Shown: piece by piece, positions 1-8,918 of the stretch
Layout: every line of letters starts with the position of its first letter
How positions within the stretch are numbered: position 1 is the stretch's first letter
DNA from: a virus
Direction: 5' to 3' (one strand)
DNA: 64,000 nucleotides
IMG/VR virus record: IMGVR_UViG_3300022843_000001
Span: 1 to 64,000 of that record
Notes under the pieces: model-generated
The model's database searches: none
Told to the model about the DNA's origin: nothing
The model's input: the letters and a program-made list of their open reading frames with translations, nothing else
Translations under genes and position numbers: made by a program

Positions 1-124
1 GTCTTTCTTCAGCGGTCTCATCGACCATTCTTACTCCTGCAATAACATCGTTGATGAGTGCTATTGAGTGACCCATTGCTGTAAAGTCTTGTAGTAATTC
101 TACTTCAGTTCTTTTTTCGTTCAT
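1..124 (-). CDS. Partial CDS, hypothetical protein (N-terminal 41 codons)
   Basis: The gene begins with ATG at 124 and runs off the left edge of the window, so only about 41 residues are seen (MNEKRTEVELLQDFTAMG...). The start overlaps the stop of the upstream fibre gene as ATGA, the usual sign of translational coupling, so it is probably expressed with the tail fibre. The visible part is acidic and helical-looking. I do not recognise it; by position it could be a fibre-associated or structural protein. Confidence 0.7.
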   Translation of the reverse strand, partial: MNEKRTEVELLQDFTAMGHSIALINDVIAGVRMVDETAEER

Positions 125-3100
125 TTTGTCTGTCCTTCTAAGGTTAAAATACGGGCTTCTAAATCATCGTTCTTGGTTGATAGTTCTTGTAACGCTTTGA
201 CAAGCACTGGGATTAATGCTGTATCCACCATGCGAAGTTTGTCTTCGTCTTCATTGTCTACAATGACGGGGCTATCACCCTCAAGCGCCAATACGTCTTG
301 AGCTTTGAAGCCATAGCGCACACCGCCATTGGTTTCTTCAGAGTCCCGCGCAGTGCGGAACTGATACGCCGTGGGCTGCAACGCTTTGACAAACTCAAGG
401 CCGTGGGGAACAGGCGCGAAGTTAATCTTGTCCCGCGCATCTGACACAACTGTCCATGCCACTTGAATGTAGGCATTGGTAACACCCGTCGAACCCATGC
501 AAAAACGGTTATTTTCGGTCGTTGGGTTGAAGACTGGTGCGTTAGAGCCTGCTGAATTGCGCGGATTGATTGCTGTGTTTCCGCTACCCGTGGTGTTGCT
601 ATAGAGCGCGTCTGCTCCACTAGCTGTGTTGTCACTACCCGTGGTGTTGTTATAAAGGGATGTGTATCCACTAGCTGTGTTATTAACGCCTGTCGTGTTG
701 CTATAAAGTGCGCTTCGTCCACTAGCCGTATTATTAACGCCCGTGGTGTTGCTATAGAGCGCGTTAAGTCCACTAGCTGTGTTGCTATGACCTGTGGTGT
801 TGTTATAGAGTGCGTTTACTCCACTAGCTGTGTTGCTATATCCAGTAGTGTTGTTATAAAGGGATGTGTATCCACTAGCTGTGTTATTATATCCTGTCGT
901 GTTGCTATAAAGTGCGCTTTGTCCACTAGCCACGTTATTAACGCCAGTAGTGTTGCTAAAGAGTGCGTTTTGTCCACTAGCTGTGTTGTTACTACCAGTG
1001 GTGTTGCTATAGAGTGCGCTTCGTCCACTAGCTGTGTTGCCACTACCAGTAGTGTTGTTATAGAGTGCGTTTACTCCACAGGCCGCGTTGTTATATCCAG
1101 TAGTGTTTAGATAAAGCGCCCGAAACCCACTAGCAATGTTGTTATATCCTGTGGTGTTGCTATAGAGTGCGTCCCTCCCACTAGCCGTGTTGCTAGTACC
1201 AGTAGTGTTGCTATAAAGTGCGTTTTGTCCACTAGCCGTGTTATTAGCGGCCGTGGTGTTGCTATAGAGTGCGTTCAACCCGATGGCGGTGTTGCTACTA
1301 CCCGTGGTGTTGCTATGGAGCGATTGTAACCCACTAGCCGTGTTATTATTACCAGTAGTGTTGGTTTGAAGTGCGTCTTGTCCACTAGCCGTGTTATTAA
1401 CGCCTGTAGTGTTGCTATAAAGTGCGCTTTTTCCACTTGCAATGTTGTTATATCCAGTCGTGTTGCTATAAAGTGCCTCTGTTCCACTAGCTGTGTTGCT
1501 ATATCCAGTGGTGTTGCTATAGAGTGCGCTTTGTCCACTAGCTGTGTTGTTATATCCAGTCGTGTTGCTATAAAGTGCCTCTGCTCCACTAGCTGTGTTG
1601 CTATATCCAGTGGTGTTGCTATAGAGTGCGCTTTGTCCACTAGCTGTATTATTATATCCTGTCGTGTTAGAACCTATTGAACTTGTTCCGACAGCAGTAT
1701 TATGAAAACCAGTTGTGGTGGCATATAAAGATTGGAAGCCTATAGCTACGTTATTATTTGAGGTGGTGCCCGAGGCTAACGCACTTTCCCCTATTGCAGT
1801 ATTTTGTGTTCCAGTAGTAAGAAGTCCACCAGATTCACTGCCAATAAAAGTGTTTCTTGCACCAGTAGTAATAGCATCACCTGCGTTATAACCAACTGCC
1901 GTGTTGTTACTACCTGTAGTGTTGGTATAGAGCGCCCGAAACCCACTTGCTGTGTTATTATCGCCTGTGGTAATCGCAGTTCCTGCACCATCTCCAATCA
2001 GCGTGTTATTATTACCACCTGCAACGATTGAGTCGCCAGCGCCAGCGCCTGCCACAAAATTGCCTGTTCCTGCTGTGACCGATGATATTCCTGCCGTTGT
2101 AATGTTGCCTGCCATAGTACCACCAGCTTTAGGAAGTGCTGCATTGGCTACATTAGATACAAGCGTATCTTTAGCATCAATCTGAGCTTGGGTGTAAGTA
2201 TCTGAAGATTCAAATACACTATAGGATGAAACTTCAAATACATCATTTAATGTAGCACCAGTAGTTAATGTAATACTATCAGCAGCAGCGTCACTAGTAA
2301 AGTCAGTTGTCTTTGATAATTTTACACCATTTAAAAACACCTGAATAGAGGTCGAGCTTGAAAATTGTAACAGCAAAGAATTGTCATCGTTTCCTACAAA
2401 AACCGTTTGTCCGGCCGTGGCAGTGTAGACAAAATTTTGCACAAGCCCAGGTGTTGCACTTGGGAATGGAAGTACTGTACTAACCAAAGCAAGTATTTCT
2501 ACACCATTTATTGGTGGGTTGTTAAACGTAACTGAAGTATCCGAGCTAAGTATATATTCAGATCGAGGTCTTAGCACACCATCATAATAAATAGTCAGTG
2601 CATCATTAACACCACCATAATTAAACCCTGCCGCAGGTGCAAAGTCAGATGCAGAAAATGTAGTCTTAACACCATTACCGGTCGCTATAAATTCTGTTGA
2701 AGTTGTCTGCGCGGAAAGTATAACAACTTCAAATACTTCTATTTTAATAGAACCAGAAGCAGGAGGAGATGTAAAAGTGACTACATCCGAAGACGTTTCT
2801 GTAAAATCTGAATCATCTGCCCGCATACCGTTAACATATATCTTAATGGTGCGAGTAGCAATATTATAATTGAAATTAGAAGGAGTAAAGTCAGACGCAG
2901 AAAATACGGTCTTTACGCCGTCACTTGTTGCTATAAACTCTTTTCCGCCATAACCTGCGACTTGATTTTGCCATGATGCACTAGTTCCATCAATCGCGGT
3001 AAGTACCTGATTTGCGGTAGGTGCAGCAGAAGCAGATATAACAACCGCGGTTGTTGCCGTTGTGAGTGCGTCTATTCCACCTGTTGCTGTGACTGCGCCA

Positions 3101-3594
3101 CTAATCGTTGTGTCGCCATTGCCGTTGACTGTAAACTTGTTAGCACCATCACCAGCCTGAATAGCCAACACCAAATCCGTATCTAAAGCACTGCCTCGTC
3201 TTATAGAAAGAGCACCCTTCGAAGCATTAGTTGTTATTTCGGGTGATGCTGTGGATGCCTCATATGTATCTTGTAAATTACCCGCTGTGTCTTCTGACTG
3301 CCATCCATTAGTTGCGTCATATGTTAATACTTGGCCTTCCGTAGGAGACATAGATGTAAAAACATCCGTCAGACTCGCTAAAGTAGAAGTAGGTGGCGGC
3401 AGTATGGAAGCTGGTAGAAGATTGTCGGCACCTATTATAGGGATGCTTCCATCAACCGTTCCTGTATCTAATGCCGCGGCAGTACCAACAGCAGACGTCT
3501 CGACTTTGTCAGTGTTTAGATTGACAAAATTGGCATCGATCTCATTGTTAGTTAATAATGCCCCTTTACCGCTTCTGGTAGTTATAGTAGACAT
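121..3594 (-). CDS. Tail fibre with 17-residue repeats and C-terminal S74 chaperone domain
   Basis: A 1157-residue fibre. The N-terminal half has short beta-rich modules; residues about 540-1020 are some 28 units of 17 residues of the form TGxNNTASGxxALYSNT, which should stack as a trimeric beta-structure. The C-terminal about 107 residues match the Peptidase_S74 intramolecular chaperone: S1051-D-A-R-D-K1056 fits the Ser/Lys cleavage dyad, followed by a heptad-like tail. In this family the chaperone drives trimerisation and then cuts itself off. The gene lies at the end of the tail-fibre cluster, coupled to the next gene by ATGA. Likely a host-recognition fibre. Sure of the S74 call; receptor unknown. 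Confidence 0.88.
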   Translation of the reverse strand: MSTITTRSGKGALLTNNEIDANFVNLNTDKVETSAVGTAAALDTGTVDGSIPIIGADNLLPASILPPPTSTLASLTDVFTSMSPTEGQVLTYDATNGWQSEDTAGNLQDTYEASTASPEITTNASKGALSIRRGSALDTDLVLAIQAGDGANKFTVNGNGDTTISGAVTATGGIDALTTATTAVVISASAAPTANQVLTAIDGTSASWQNQVAGYGGKEFIATSDGVKTVFSASDFTPSNFNYNIATRTIKIYVNGMRADDSDFTETSSDVVTFTSPPASGSIKIEVFEVVILSAQTTSTEFIATGNGVKTTFSASDFAPAAGFNYGGVNDALTIYYDGVLRPRSEYILSSDTSVTFNNPPINGVEILALVSTVLPFPSATPGLVQNFVYTATAGQTVFVGNDDNSLLLQFSSSTSIQVFLNGVKLSKTTDFTSDAAADSITLTTGATLNDVFEVSSYSVFESSDTYTQAQIDAKDTLVSNVANAALPKAGGTMAGNITTAGISSVTAGTGNFVAGAGAGDSIVAGGNNNTLIGDGAGTAITTGDNNTASGFRALYTNTTGSNNTAVGYNAGDAITTGARNTFIGSESGGLLTTGTQNTAIGESALASGTTSNNNVAIGFQSLYATTTGFHNTAVGTSSIGSNTTGYNNTASGQSALYSNTTGYSNTASGAEALYSNTTGYNNTASGQSALYSNTTGYSNTASGTEALYSNTTGYNNIASGKSALYSNTTGVNNTASGQDALQTNTTGNNNTASGLQSLHSNTTGSSNTAIGLNALYSNTTAANNTASGQNALYSNTTGTSNTASGRDALYSNTTGYNNIASGFRALYLNTTGYNNAACGVNALYNNTTGSGNTASGRSALYSNTTGSNNTASGQNALFSNTTGVNNVASGQSALYSNTTGYNNTASGYTSLYNNTTGYSNTASGVNALYNNTTGHSNTASGLNALYSNTTGVNNTASGRSALYSNTTGVNNTASGYTSLYNNTTGSDNTASGADALYSNTTGSGNTAINPRNSAGSNAPVFNPTTENNRFCMGSTGVTNAYIQVAWTVVSDARDKINFAPVPHGLEFVKALQPTAYQFRTARDSEETNGGVRYGFKAQDVLALEGDSPVIVDNEDEDKLRMVDTALIPVLVKALQELSTKNDDLEARILTLEGQTK
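560..1966 (-). repeat. 51-bp tandem repeat array inside the tail fibre gene
   Basis: About 28 head-to-tail copies of a 51-bp unit (17 codons) encode the NTASG..ALYSNTTG repeats of the fibre. Units differ mainly at the two or three residues after TG and after SG. Several units are near-identical in DNA, so copy number could change by recombination or slippage. Because of the repeat composition long open frames also appear on the opposite strand; these are shadows. Confidence 0.9.
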
Positions 3595-3600
3595 AGTTTA

Positions 3601-4047
3601 TTATGTAATTGTAATTTTCCAAGTAATCGCCAAGCTGTCGTCCGAACCTTTGTTGACAACACTAAAAACAGTTCTACATGCCATAGTACCACCAGAAGCG
3701 GCATTAAAAATTGCGGCTTCTACAATAGCACCAGTAGAAACACCAGGGCCGAAAGTTGCGGTATATGTAACTTCTGCATCAGAAACTGCATCAGCAAGAG
3801 CAACTCGTGATCCTGTTTCTGTTGACAAAGTACTTTGCCCGACAACAGCAACAGTGTTGTCAGTACCTAACGCCATATGAGACATAATTGGAGTACTGCC
3901 TTGATCATTGATCATACGAGAAGCAATAAATTCCTTACCTGTAGTTACAACTAAATTGTTGACAGTTTTGTCTGCCTTGATCTTTCCATCAGGACCAGTT
4001 AAAACCATTTGTAAACGGCCTGTCGCGATAATGTTTTCTTTAATCAT
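3601..4047 (-). CDS. Putative virion structural protein
   Basis: 148 residues, beta-rich, with small and hydroxylated residues (MIKENIIATGRLQMVLTGPDG...TWKITIT). Small proteins of this look are common in the fibre region of marine T4-like phages, where they are annotated as structural. It follows the 621-residue repeat protein and has its own late-type TATAAATA box just upstream. The leader is an unusual CAAACAAACCAACC-type unstructured run before an AAAGAGAT Shine-Dalgarno. Exact role not known. Confidence 0.7.
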   Translation of the reverse strand: MIKENIIATGRLQMVLTGPDGKIKADKTVNNLVVTTGKEFIASRMINDQGSTPIMSHMALGTDNTVAVVGQSTLSTETGSRVALADAVSDAEVTYTATFGPGVSTGAIVEAAIFNAASGGTMACRTVFSVVNKGSDDSLAITWKITIT

Positions 4048-4091
4048 TTTTAAAATCTCTTTGGTTGGTTGGTTTGTTTGTTATGTAAGGT

Positions 4092-4099
4092 TATTTATA
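4092..4099 (-). promoter_or_regulatory. T4-type late promoter box TATAAATA
   Basis: TATAAATA on the minus strand directly after the upstream stop codon, 44 nt before the ATG at 4047, so the leader would be about 38 nt with AAAGAGAT near the start codon. In T4 this octamer is the whole late promoter, read with the gp55/gp33/gp45 machinery. Confidence 0.6.
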
Positions 4100-5965
4100 T
4101 CAAAACGATCTTGTGTCTCCAACATAATCTTCGGCAAAATAATCACTTGCATAACCTTGATTATGTAAAGAACCTTCGTCTGAAGCAATCACATCTTCAA
4201 TATAAAGATTACCGGCTGTAATAGATACATTTTCAAATGCTGCCGTTGAATCTGAAAATTCTGTTGTAAATGATATAGATAAATTATCCGAGACAGGTTC
4301 GTCTTCATTTAAAGCAGTGGCATAATCCAAGAATAAAGTGTCTGTGGTGTTTGGTGTTTCGACAAACGATCTATTCGCGGCAAAAACGAATGTAGGTGTA
4401 TCAGCAACCGAAGAGTCGTCCAAAAATGATTTGCCAATATTCCAATTAAACTCTTCTGTTGGTTGCGAGGAATCGATTATTGATCTGTATGCATTAAATG
4501 TGACGTTAAAATTCTCGGATGCGTTCACACTTTCATTCGATGTTTTGTAATATTCCCAAGTAATGCCGTCAGGTACACCTATCAAATCTTCGACGCTAGC
4601 TTCGTCTTCTATTGATTTAAATATATCAAATTTCTGATCATCACTTGAAGAAAAAATGTCGGTAAATTGCTTTGTAGGCATCATGGACAATTGATCACTT
4701 GAAGAAAAAATGTCGGTAAATTGCTTTGTAGGCATCATGGACAATTGATCACTTGAAGAAAAAATGTCGGTAAATTGCTTTGTAGGCATCATGGACAATT
4801 GATCATCACTTGAAGAAAAAGAATCTGTTATTGATTTAAATATATCAAATTTCTGATCATCAGTTGAAGAAAAAATGTCGGTAAATTGCTTTGTAGGCAT
4901 CATGGACAATTGATCATCAGTTGTATAAAAAGAATCTGTTATTGATTTAAATATATCAAATTTCTGATCATCAGTTGTAGAAAAAGAATCTGTTATTGAT
5001 TTAAATATATCAAATTTCTGATCATCAGTTGAAGAAAAAATGTCGGTAAATTGCTTTGTAGGCATCATGGACAATTGATCACTTGAAGAAAAAGAATCTG
5101 TAAATGTTGTCCCATACGCCAAGGAAAGAAAATCCTCTAATCCATAACTATCATTAAACTCTCTTCTGAAATCTACAACCCGTTCAAAAACTTCAGAAGA
5201 AATTAAAGTGTCGCTTAATGCTTTTATAGAATCTACAATTATCAAATCAGATAAAGATTGGTAATCAATAAAAGGTTTTGTGGAAAGTATATGAACTACG
5301 CTTGCCGTAGAAACGTTGTCTATAAACGCAGTTTTATCTAAATATTTTGATATTAATTCTTCGGGTGCAATATAATCATTAAATATTCTATTAAAATCAA
5401 TTGACAGAGCAATTAAATCTTCGTTTGTTGTAAAATCCACAACAGGTTTGCTTAACAGAAGATCTGTGTTGTCCAACGATTCTAATGCGTCATTAAGATC
5501 TCTATTGAAATCCGCAACCAGAGTTATGTTGTCCGTGGCTTGTTGCGTCTCCGCAACAGACTTGATAAATTCAATTAATGATGAATCTTCGTTATTTGTC
5601 GAATCATTAAAGGACATGTTAAATGATAACGATAGAAGATCTGCCAAAGATACGGTATCAACTGGGGCCGACAATGACACATCAAATGATATAAACTCGG
5701 CCGTTAATATTGTTTCGTTAGGAGATCTTGCAAAGTCCGATATGTAACTAAATTCATCGGTAGGAGAACTTAATATATCTGTAAAGGCCTTTGTTGGTGT
5801 AAGACTAAATTTTTCATTAACAAATGTATCTTCGTCGATCAGATGAAAAGATCTTAGTACAGTACCGAGTACTGCAACACCCATAAAAGGTGTAAGATAA
5901 TCTACCTTTGATTTACCTACAAAGTTATCATAGGTGATCTTAATATCTGAAAACTTTTTAGTCAT
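4100..5965 (-). CDS. Repeat-rich Asp/Ser/Phe surface protein
   Basis: 621 residues, strongly acidic, no cysteine-rich or catalytic motif. It is built from degenerate units of about 18-25 residues ending in F(T/N)D.(F/L)SSxD, with a central block of near-identical copies such as DQLSMMPTKQFTDIFSSS and DDQKFDIFKSITDSFS. The extreme C-terminus YFAEDYVGDTRSF looks like a conserved tail tag. It sits among fibre genes, so it is probably a virion surface or fibre-associated protein. I know no assigned function for it. Confidence 0.7.
   Translation of the reverse strand: MTKKFSDIKITYDNFVGKSKVDYLTPFMGVAVLGTVLRSFHLIDEDTFVNEKFSLTPTKAFTDILSSPTDEFSYISDFARSPNETILTAEFISFDVSLSAPVDTVSLADLLSLSFNMSFNDSTNNEDSSLIEFIKSVAETQQATDNITLVADFNRDLNDALESLDNTDLLLSKPVVDFTTNEDLIALSIDFNRIFNDYIAPEELISKYLDKTAFIDNVSTASVVHILSTKPFIDYQSLSDLIIVDSIKALSDTLISSEVFERVVDFRREFNDSYGLEDFLSLAYGTTFTDSFSSSDQLSMMPTKQFTDIFSSTDDQKFDIFKSITDSFSTTDDQKFDIFKSITDSFYTTDDQLSMMPTKQFTDIFSSTDDQKFDIFKSITDSFSSSDDQLSMMPTKQFTDIFSSSDQLSMMPTKQFTDIFSSSDQLSMMPTKQFTDIFSSSDDQKFDIFKSIEDEASVEDLIGVPDGITWEYYKTSNESVNASENFNVTFNAYRSIIDSSQPTEEFNWNIGKSFLDDSSVADTPTFVFAANRSFVETPNTTDTLFLDYATALNEDEPVSDNLSISFTTEFSDSTAAFENVSITAGNLYIEDVIASDEGSLHNQGYASDYFAEDYVGDTRSF
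4620..5095 (-). repeat. 54-bp direct repeats within the acidic repeat protein
   Basis: At least five near-perfect copies of an 18-codon unit (DQLSMMPTKQFTDIFSSS) are interleaved with copies of a second unit (DDQKFDIFKSITDSFS). Identity at DNA level is almost complete, unlike the degenerate units in the rest of the gene, which suggests recent expansion by unequal recombination. Confidence 0.85.
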
Positions 5966-5974
5966 CGGAGATTG

Positions 5975-6319
5975 TTATCTCGTAACGCCAGCAGTGACTG
6001 TTATAATTCCTTCAACAGCTCTGTATTTTTCTCCTTCTCCACTGATAACAACAAGATCATACATATATCGCCCAGGTTTTATTAATGCGGTCTGTTCGTC
6101 AGTCAACATCATATACACCTCACCTAACATAGGTTGAGGAACACTACAAGTCATCGCCGCGGTTACTGTGCTTGAAGATGCAGTCTTTCTAATTTGTGCA
6201 GTTGGCTCGCCATAACCTGTAAGATTATATGCCTCATAATTATTTCCGGCCGCGACAAGCGTAATCTTTACAGAAAATGTAGAGCCTTGATCGATTGTTA
6301 AGTTTTTTACAATTGCCAT
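5975..6319 (-). CDS. Putative structural protein with Ig-like beta fold
   Basis: 114 residues (MAIVKNLTIDQGSTFSVKITL...VRTITVTAG type). The alternation of strands with DQGSTF near the start and a C-terminal EGIITVTAGVTR resembles small Ig-like or BppU-N-like domains found beside fibre genes in T4-like marine phages. It sits 2 nt after the upstream gene and 9 nt before the repeat protein, so it is part of one fibre-region operon. Function inferred only from position. Confidence 0.65.
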   Translation of the reverse strand: MAIVKNLTIDQGSTFSVKITLVAAGNNYEAYNLTGYGEPTAQIRKTASSSTVTAAMTCSVPQPMLGEVYMMLTDEQTALIKPGRYMYDLVVISGEGEKYRAVEGIITVTAGVTR

Positions 6320-6321
6320 AG

Positions 6322-6681
6322 TTACATATCTTTAAATAGCCATGATACGGAATTTAGTTCATTGGCTGAAAGTTTAATGTCATTACTTAAAGATTCAACA
6401 TCAAGAGTTTTAACGTCTATATCGATATCTGAAAATAACATTTCGTTTAATTCCTTTTGAAACGTGTCCATATTCTCTTCTTTGATATTGGTATTACCTG
6501 TATCTTCATCTGCTTCACCATACGCGACGAACAATGCTTGTCGCTTTTCCTCGAACATCTTAAACACTTCATTGACTTCGACTACATTCTTCGACAACTT
6601 GATGGCTGCAGGCAATGGTAAATCCATCGCGGACAGTTTTTCTAATGTACCCTTTGCGTTAATTATATCATACGTTTTCAT
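6322..6681 (-). CDS. Small acidic phage protein, DUF1617-like
   Basis: 119 residues, largely helical: an N-terminal LPLPAAIKLSKNV segment, then EVFKMFEEKRQALFVAYGE and an acidic tail. The pattern resembles DUF1617-type small phage proteins, some encoded near tail genes, but the match is by memory only. A TATAAATA late box 39 nt upstream suggests late expression with the fibre genes downstream. Confidence 0.6.
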   Translation of the reverse strand: MKTYDIINAKGTLEKLSAMDLPLPAAIKLSKNVVEVNEVFKMFEEKRQALFVAYGEADEDTGNTNIKEENMDTFQKELNEMLFSDIDIDVKTLDVESLSNDIKLSANELNSVSWLFKDM

Positions 6682-6719
6682 TTAGTTCACTTTAGTTAAG
6701 TTATATTATTATACCTATT

Positions 6720-6727
6720 TATTTATA
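6720..6727 (-). promoter_or_regulatory. T4-type late promoter box TATAAATA
   Basis: TATAAATA on the minus strand about 38 nt before the ATG at 6681, in the only sizeable gap between the GNAT gene and the downstream structural genes. A fitting start for the fibre operon segment. Confidence 0.6.
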
Positions 6728-6731
6728 TTGA

Positions 6732-7178
6732 TTAGATGTTCTTATAAAGAAATAATTCATTATAACCATTATAACCCGCCTGCCCGGTATAATCACCAAG
6801 CGGTTTAAAATCAAGTTTGTTAAACATTTCTCTATTAGAAGGACTGCTGATAACAGTCACAAGTAAAGGATTCTGTTCAAGCACGTAGGACATTCTAGCA
6901 TCAAACAATTTTCTATAAATGCCTTGCCGTCTATGTACTTTAGGTACAAGTGAACTTCTTAAATACCATATGTGGGGTTCCAAATACTCGGCGGCACAAC
7001 AACCCACAAAGTTGTCGTCATCATCGTATGCTAACCACCATGTAATATTCTCAGGGTTATCCATGTGGAATCGAGTTCGGCCAACCCCAAAAAATGACTG
7101 TTCCGATTCCTCAAAATAGTCATACATGAAGTCAGCACCTGCGTTGTCCATCTTAATTCGTTTTATTGATATGTTCAT
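6732..7178 (-). CDS. GNAT-family N-acetyltransferase
   Basis: 148 residues with the GNAT layout: central beta4 with VGCCAAEYLEPHIWYLRSSLV, then the acetyl-CoA pyrophosphate loop (motif A) VHRRQGIYRKLFD, and a C-terminal ISSPSNREMFNKLDFKPLG that fits motif B. It transfers an acyl group from acyl-CoA to an amine; the substrate is unknown. Its start overlaps the amidoligase stop (ATGA), so the two enzymes are made together. Amidoligase and GNAT genes are known to co-occur in predicted peptide-modification operons. Here the pair lies inside the fibre cluster, which suggests a virion protein or cell-surface substrate (inference). Confidence 0.85.
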   Translation of the reverse strand: MNISIKRIKMDNAGADFMYDYFEESEQSFFGVGRTRFHMDNPENITWWLAYDDDDNFVGCCAAEYLEPHIWYLRSSLVPKVHRRQGIYRKLFDARMSYVLEQNPLLVTVISSPSNREMFNKLDFKPLGDYTGQAGYNGYNELFLYKNI

Positions 7179-8215
7179 TCAAATCCCTTATCTGTAAAAA
7201 ACTTAGGATAGTTCAAATCCTTCATAGTTATGTTATTACTTATAATCTGTATGATCATGTACCTTTGTATCTCATCAGGTCTATCACGCAGCTCAGACTG
7301 TCTTAGATGCATATTAGGGTCTGTTGCCGACCGGCGCTGTATCTGTTCTACGGTAGTGAAGGGGTCAACATCATCATGTATACCACTTATGAAATCCAAT
7401 CCCTGAATGATTCTGAGAGGATTGCTTTCTTCGGCAAACATCGACCTAAGATATCTTAACGGAAAATCAATCATATTTTTAAGCACGATAGGATTTTCAG
7501 TTGAAGAAAACAACCTAAACTCAATAGTTTCTTCCTTTGCCGCCATATGACCATAGTTAAACATCGGCCGGACAATCTTACTCTTATCTGTAGTGCAAGT
7601 TGGGGGTTTACTTAAAGGCGCTCCATTATGTAGAGTGTGTATTATTTCAGATACAGTTGCCTTGCTATCAAGATTTCTCATGTTCTCGATAACCCATTCG
7701 GGGTATATGGTCATCTTCTGTTTGGCCACATAACGAGCCCAATATATTAAATGTGCTTTCAATTCGTCGGAAAGTGCATTTAAATTAGGCAGCTCACGTT
7801 TTTTGGTCATATTGACCAAAAACTGAGATTCCCATTGACGACTCCATAGTATCATTCGTTTCAATAAATCAGGTCGTTCTAACAACTTAGGTATTCTTAC
7901 ATGCATGTGAAGGCCGTTAGTACCTGCCACCTTATCCTTTAAGTGCTCGGGTATTAGATACTCTAATAAACTCGTTATTGAACTTAATAGTTCCGCTTCT
8001 GAATTTTCAGGTTTTAGTTGTAATTCACCACCAAACATATTTAACTTTAGAGTTCTATCACAAAACAAACCCGATGGAGTTATCGGGTAGTCTTCTCTTT
8101 TGCAATATACCGTACCTTCAGGTAAGGGAAGATGCCTATCCAAAGCACCGCTTTCATATTCCATACCAAAAGTTGTACCTTCAAATAAGTCGTCTATTTC
8201 AGACGGAGACATCAT
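7175..8215 (-). CDS. Putative amidoligase (COOH-NH2 ligase family)
   Basis: 346 residues with the signatures of the amidoligase family, a glutamine-synthetase-like ATP-dependent carboxylate-amine ligase: FGMEYE near residue 17-21, NGLHMHVRIP in the middle and ETIEFRLFSSTENP later, which supply the metal and ATP ligands. Family members join amino groups to carboxylates in peptides or proteins. It is followed by a GNAT gene with a 4-bp overlap and preceded by a short unknown gene 3 nt away. Placed between adhesin and fibre genes, it may modify a tail protein or host envelope component; the substrate is not visible from sequence. Confidence 0.82.
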   Translation of the reverse strand: MMSPSEIDDLFEGTTFGMEYESGALDRHLPLPEGTVYCKREDYPITPSGLFCDRTLKLNMFGGELQLKPENSEAELLSSITSLLEYLIPEHLKDKVAGTNGLHMHVRIPKLLERPDLLKRMILWSRQWESQFLVNMTKKRELPNLNALSDELKAHLIYWARYVAKQKMTIYPEWVIENMRNLDSKATVSEIIHTLHNGAPLSKPPTCTTDKSKIVRPMFNYGHMAAKEETIEFRLFSSTENPIVLKNMIDFPLRYLRSMFAEESNPLRIIQGLDFISGIHDDVDPFTTVEQIQRRSATDPNMHLRQSELRDRPDEIQRYMIIQIISNNITMKDLNYPKFFTDKGFE

Positions 8216-8217
8216 AT

Positions 8218-8481
8218 CTAAAGAGGCAGACCTTTTCGAGCTATCAGTTCAGCCGTTACTTCTTCTGTTGCCCATTCAGGAACTGAGGGTACGTCTGGAA
8301 CTTCGGTTAAGAAATATTTTCTGTATTGTTCTTCCGTCCACTCATTCTGTTCAGCTTCAAGTGGTATAGCATGGTTTCTTAAAAGTGTAACTTCTGCATT
8401 CGTCGACGAATGCCATTCTAAAAGCATAGTTGCGGTACTTGCATCGGTTCCTACAACTTTAAAACTGTCATATTGTATCAT
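8218..8481 (-). CDS. Hypothetical protein in the amidoligase cassette
   Basis: 87 residues (MIQYDSFKVVGTDASTATMLLEWHSS...). It has an AAAGAGAG ribosome site lying in the 3' end of the upstream gene and a 4-bp start/stop overlap with it, and ends 3 nt before the amidoligase. The C-terminal half has W-T-E-E-Q-Y-R-K-Y-F, a pattern sometimes seen in small tail-fibre assembly proteins, but this is weak. Unknown function. Confidence 0.65.
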   Translation of the reverse strand: MIQYDSFKVVGTDASTATMLLEWHSSTNAEVTLLRNHAIPLEAEQNEWTEEQYRKYFLTEVPDVPSVPEWATEEVTAELIARKGLPL

Positions 8482-8918
8482 GATTTTCTCTCTTTGTTAA
8501 ATTTGTCGTATATTGTCATAGCCAATGCCTGATCTCCATACATAGGGTAATTTGGATTAGGCACGGTTATATGTACTCTATGTGTGACTTCAGGAAAATA
8601 GTCACTGGGTTGACCATATCTAGAACACCCAACTATATATACCGCATCTCCGGGATGCTCAAAATTTCCAAGTTCTACCGACTCAACACCTTCGTCATAT
8701 TCTTGAATCGCTACTACCGGTCGATTGCCGTATATTTGCGCTTCTTCGGGTTCAAAAATAAGTTGGCCGCTCAATCCATATATAGCACACAACTGCACAT
8801 AATGATCTTCGAATCTTGCCCTATCTTTTTCAGCTTCAGACTCAGGCATTGGATAAAACCCCACAACCGTTATATTAGGTTGGCAATTTTTAGTTAGATT
8901 GGTATTTATTTTATACAT
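8478..8918 (-). CDS. Tandem paralogue 2, unknown enzyme-like protein
   Basis: With ATG at 8918 the protein is 146 residues, exactly the length of its upstream paralogue; a longer frame from 8945 lacks the AAAGAGAG ribosome site that sits 6 nt before 8918. The two share GFYPxPE at the start, IYGNRPVVAIQE, FEHPxDAVYIVG near the middle, HRVHI(T/P), and YGDQ.LA.(T/A)(I/L)YDKFxKER at the end. The HPxDAVYIVG and C-terminal pattern faintly recall SPOUT (SpoU/TrmH) methyltransferase motifs, but the knot-forming residues are not convincing. Function open. Confidence 0.75.
   Translation of the reverse strand: MYKINTNLTKNCQPNITVVGFYPMPESEAEKDRARFEDHYVQLCAIYGLSGQLIFEPEEAQIYGNRPVVAIQEYDEGVESVELGNFEHPGDAVYIVGCSRYGQPSDYFPEVTHRVHITVPNPNYPMYGDQALAMTIYDKFNKERKS

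Noticed and set aside
258-1680. Long ORFs on both strands across the fibre repeat region
   Set aside because: They are shadows created by the 51-bp repeat; low-complexity translations and no ribosome sites.
560-1966. CRISPR-like array
   Set aside because: The repeats are in-frame coding units with no unique spacers and no cas genes.
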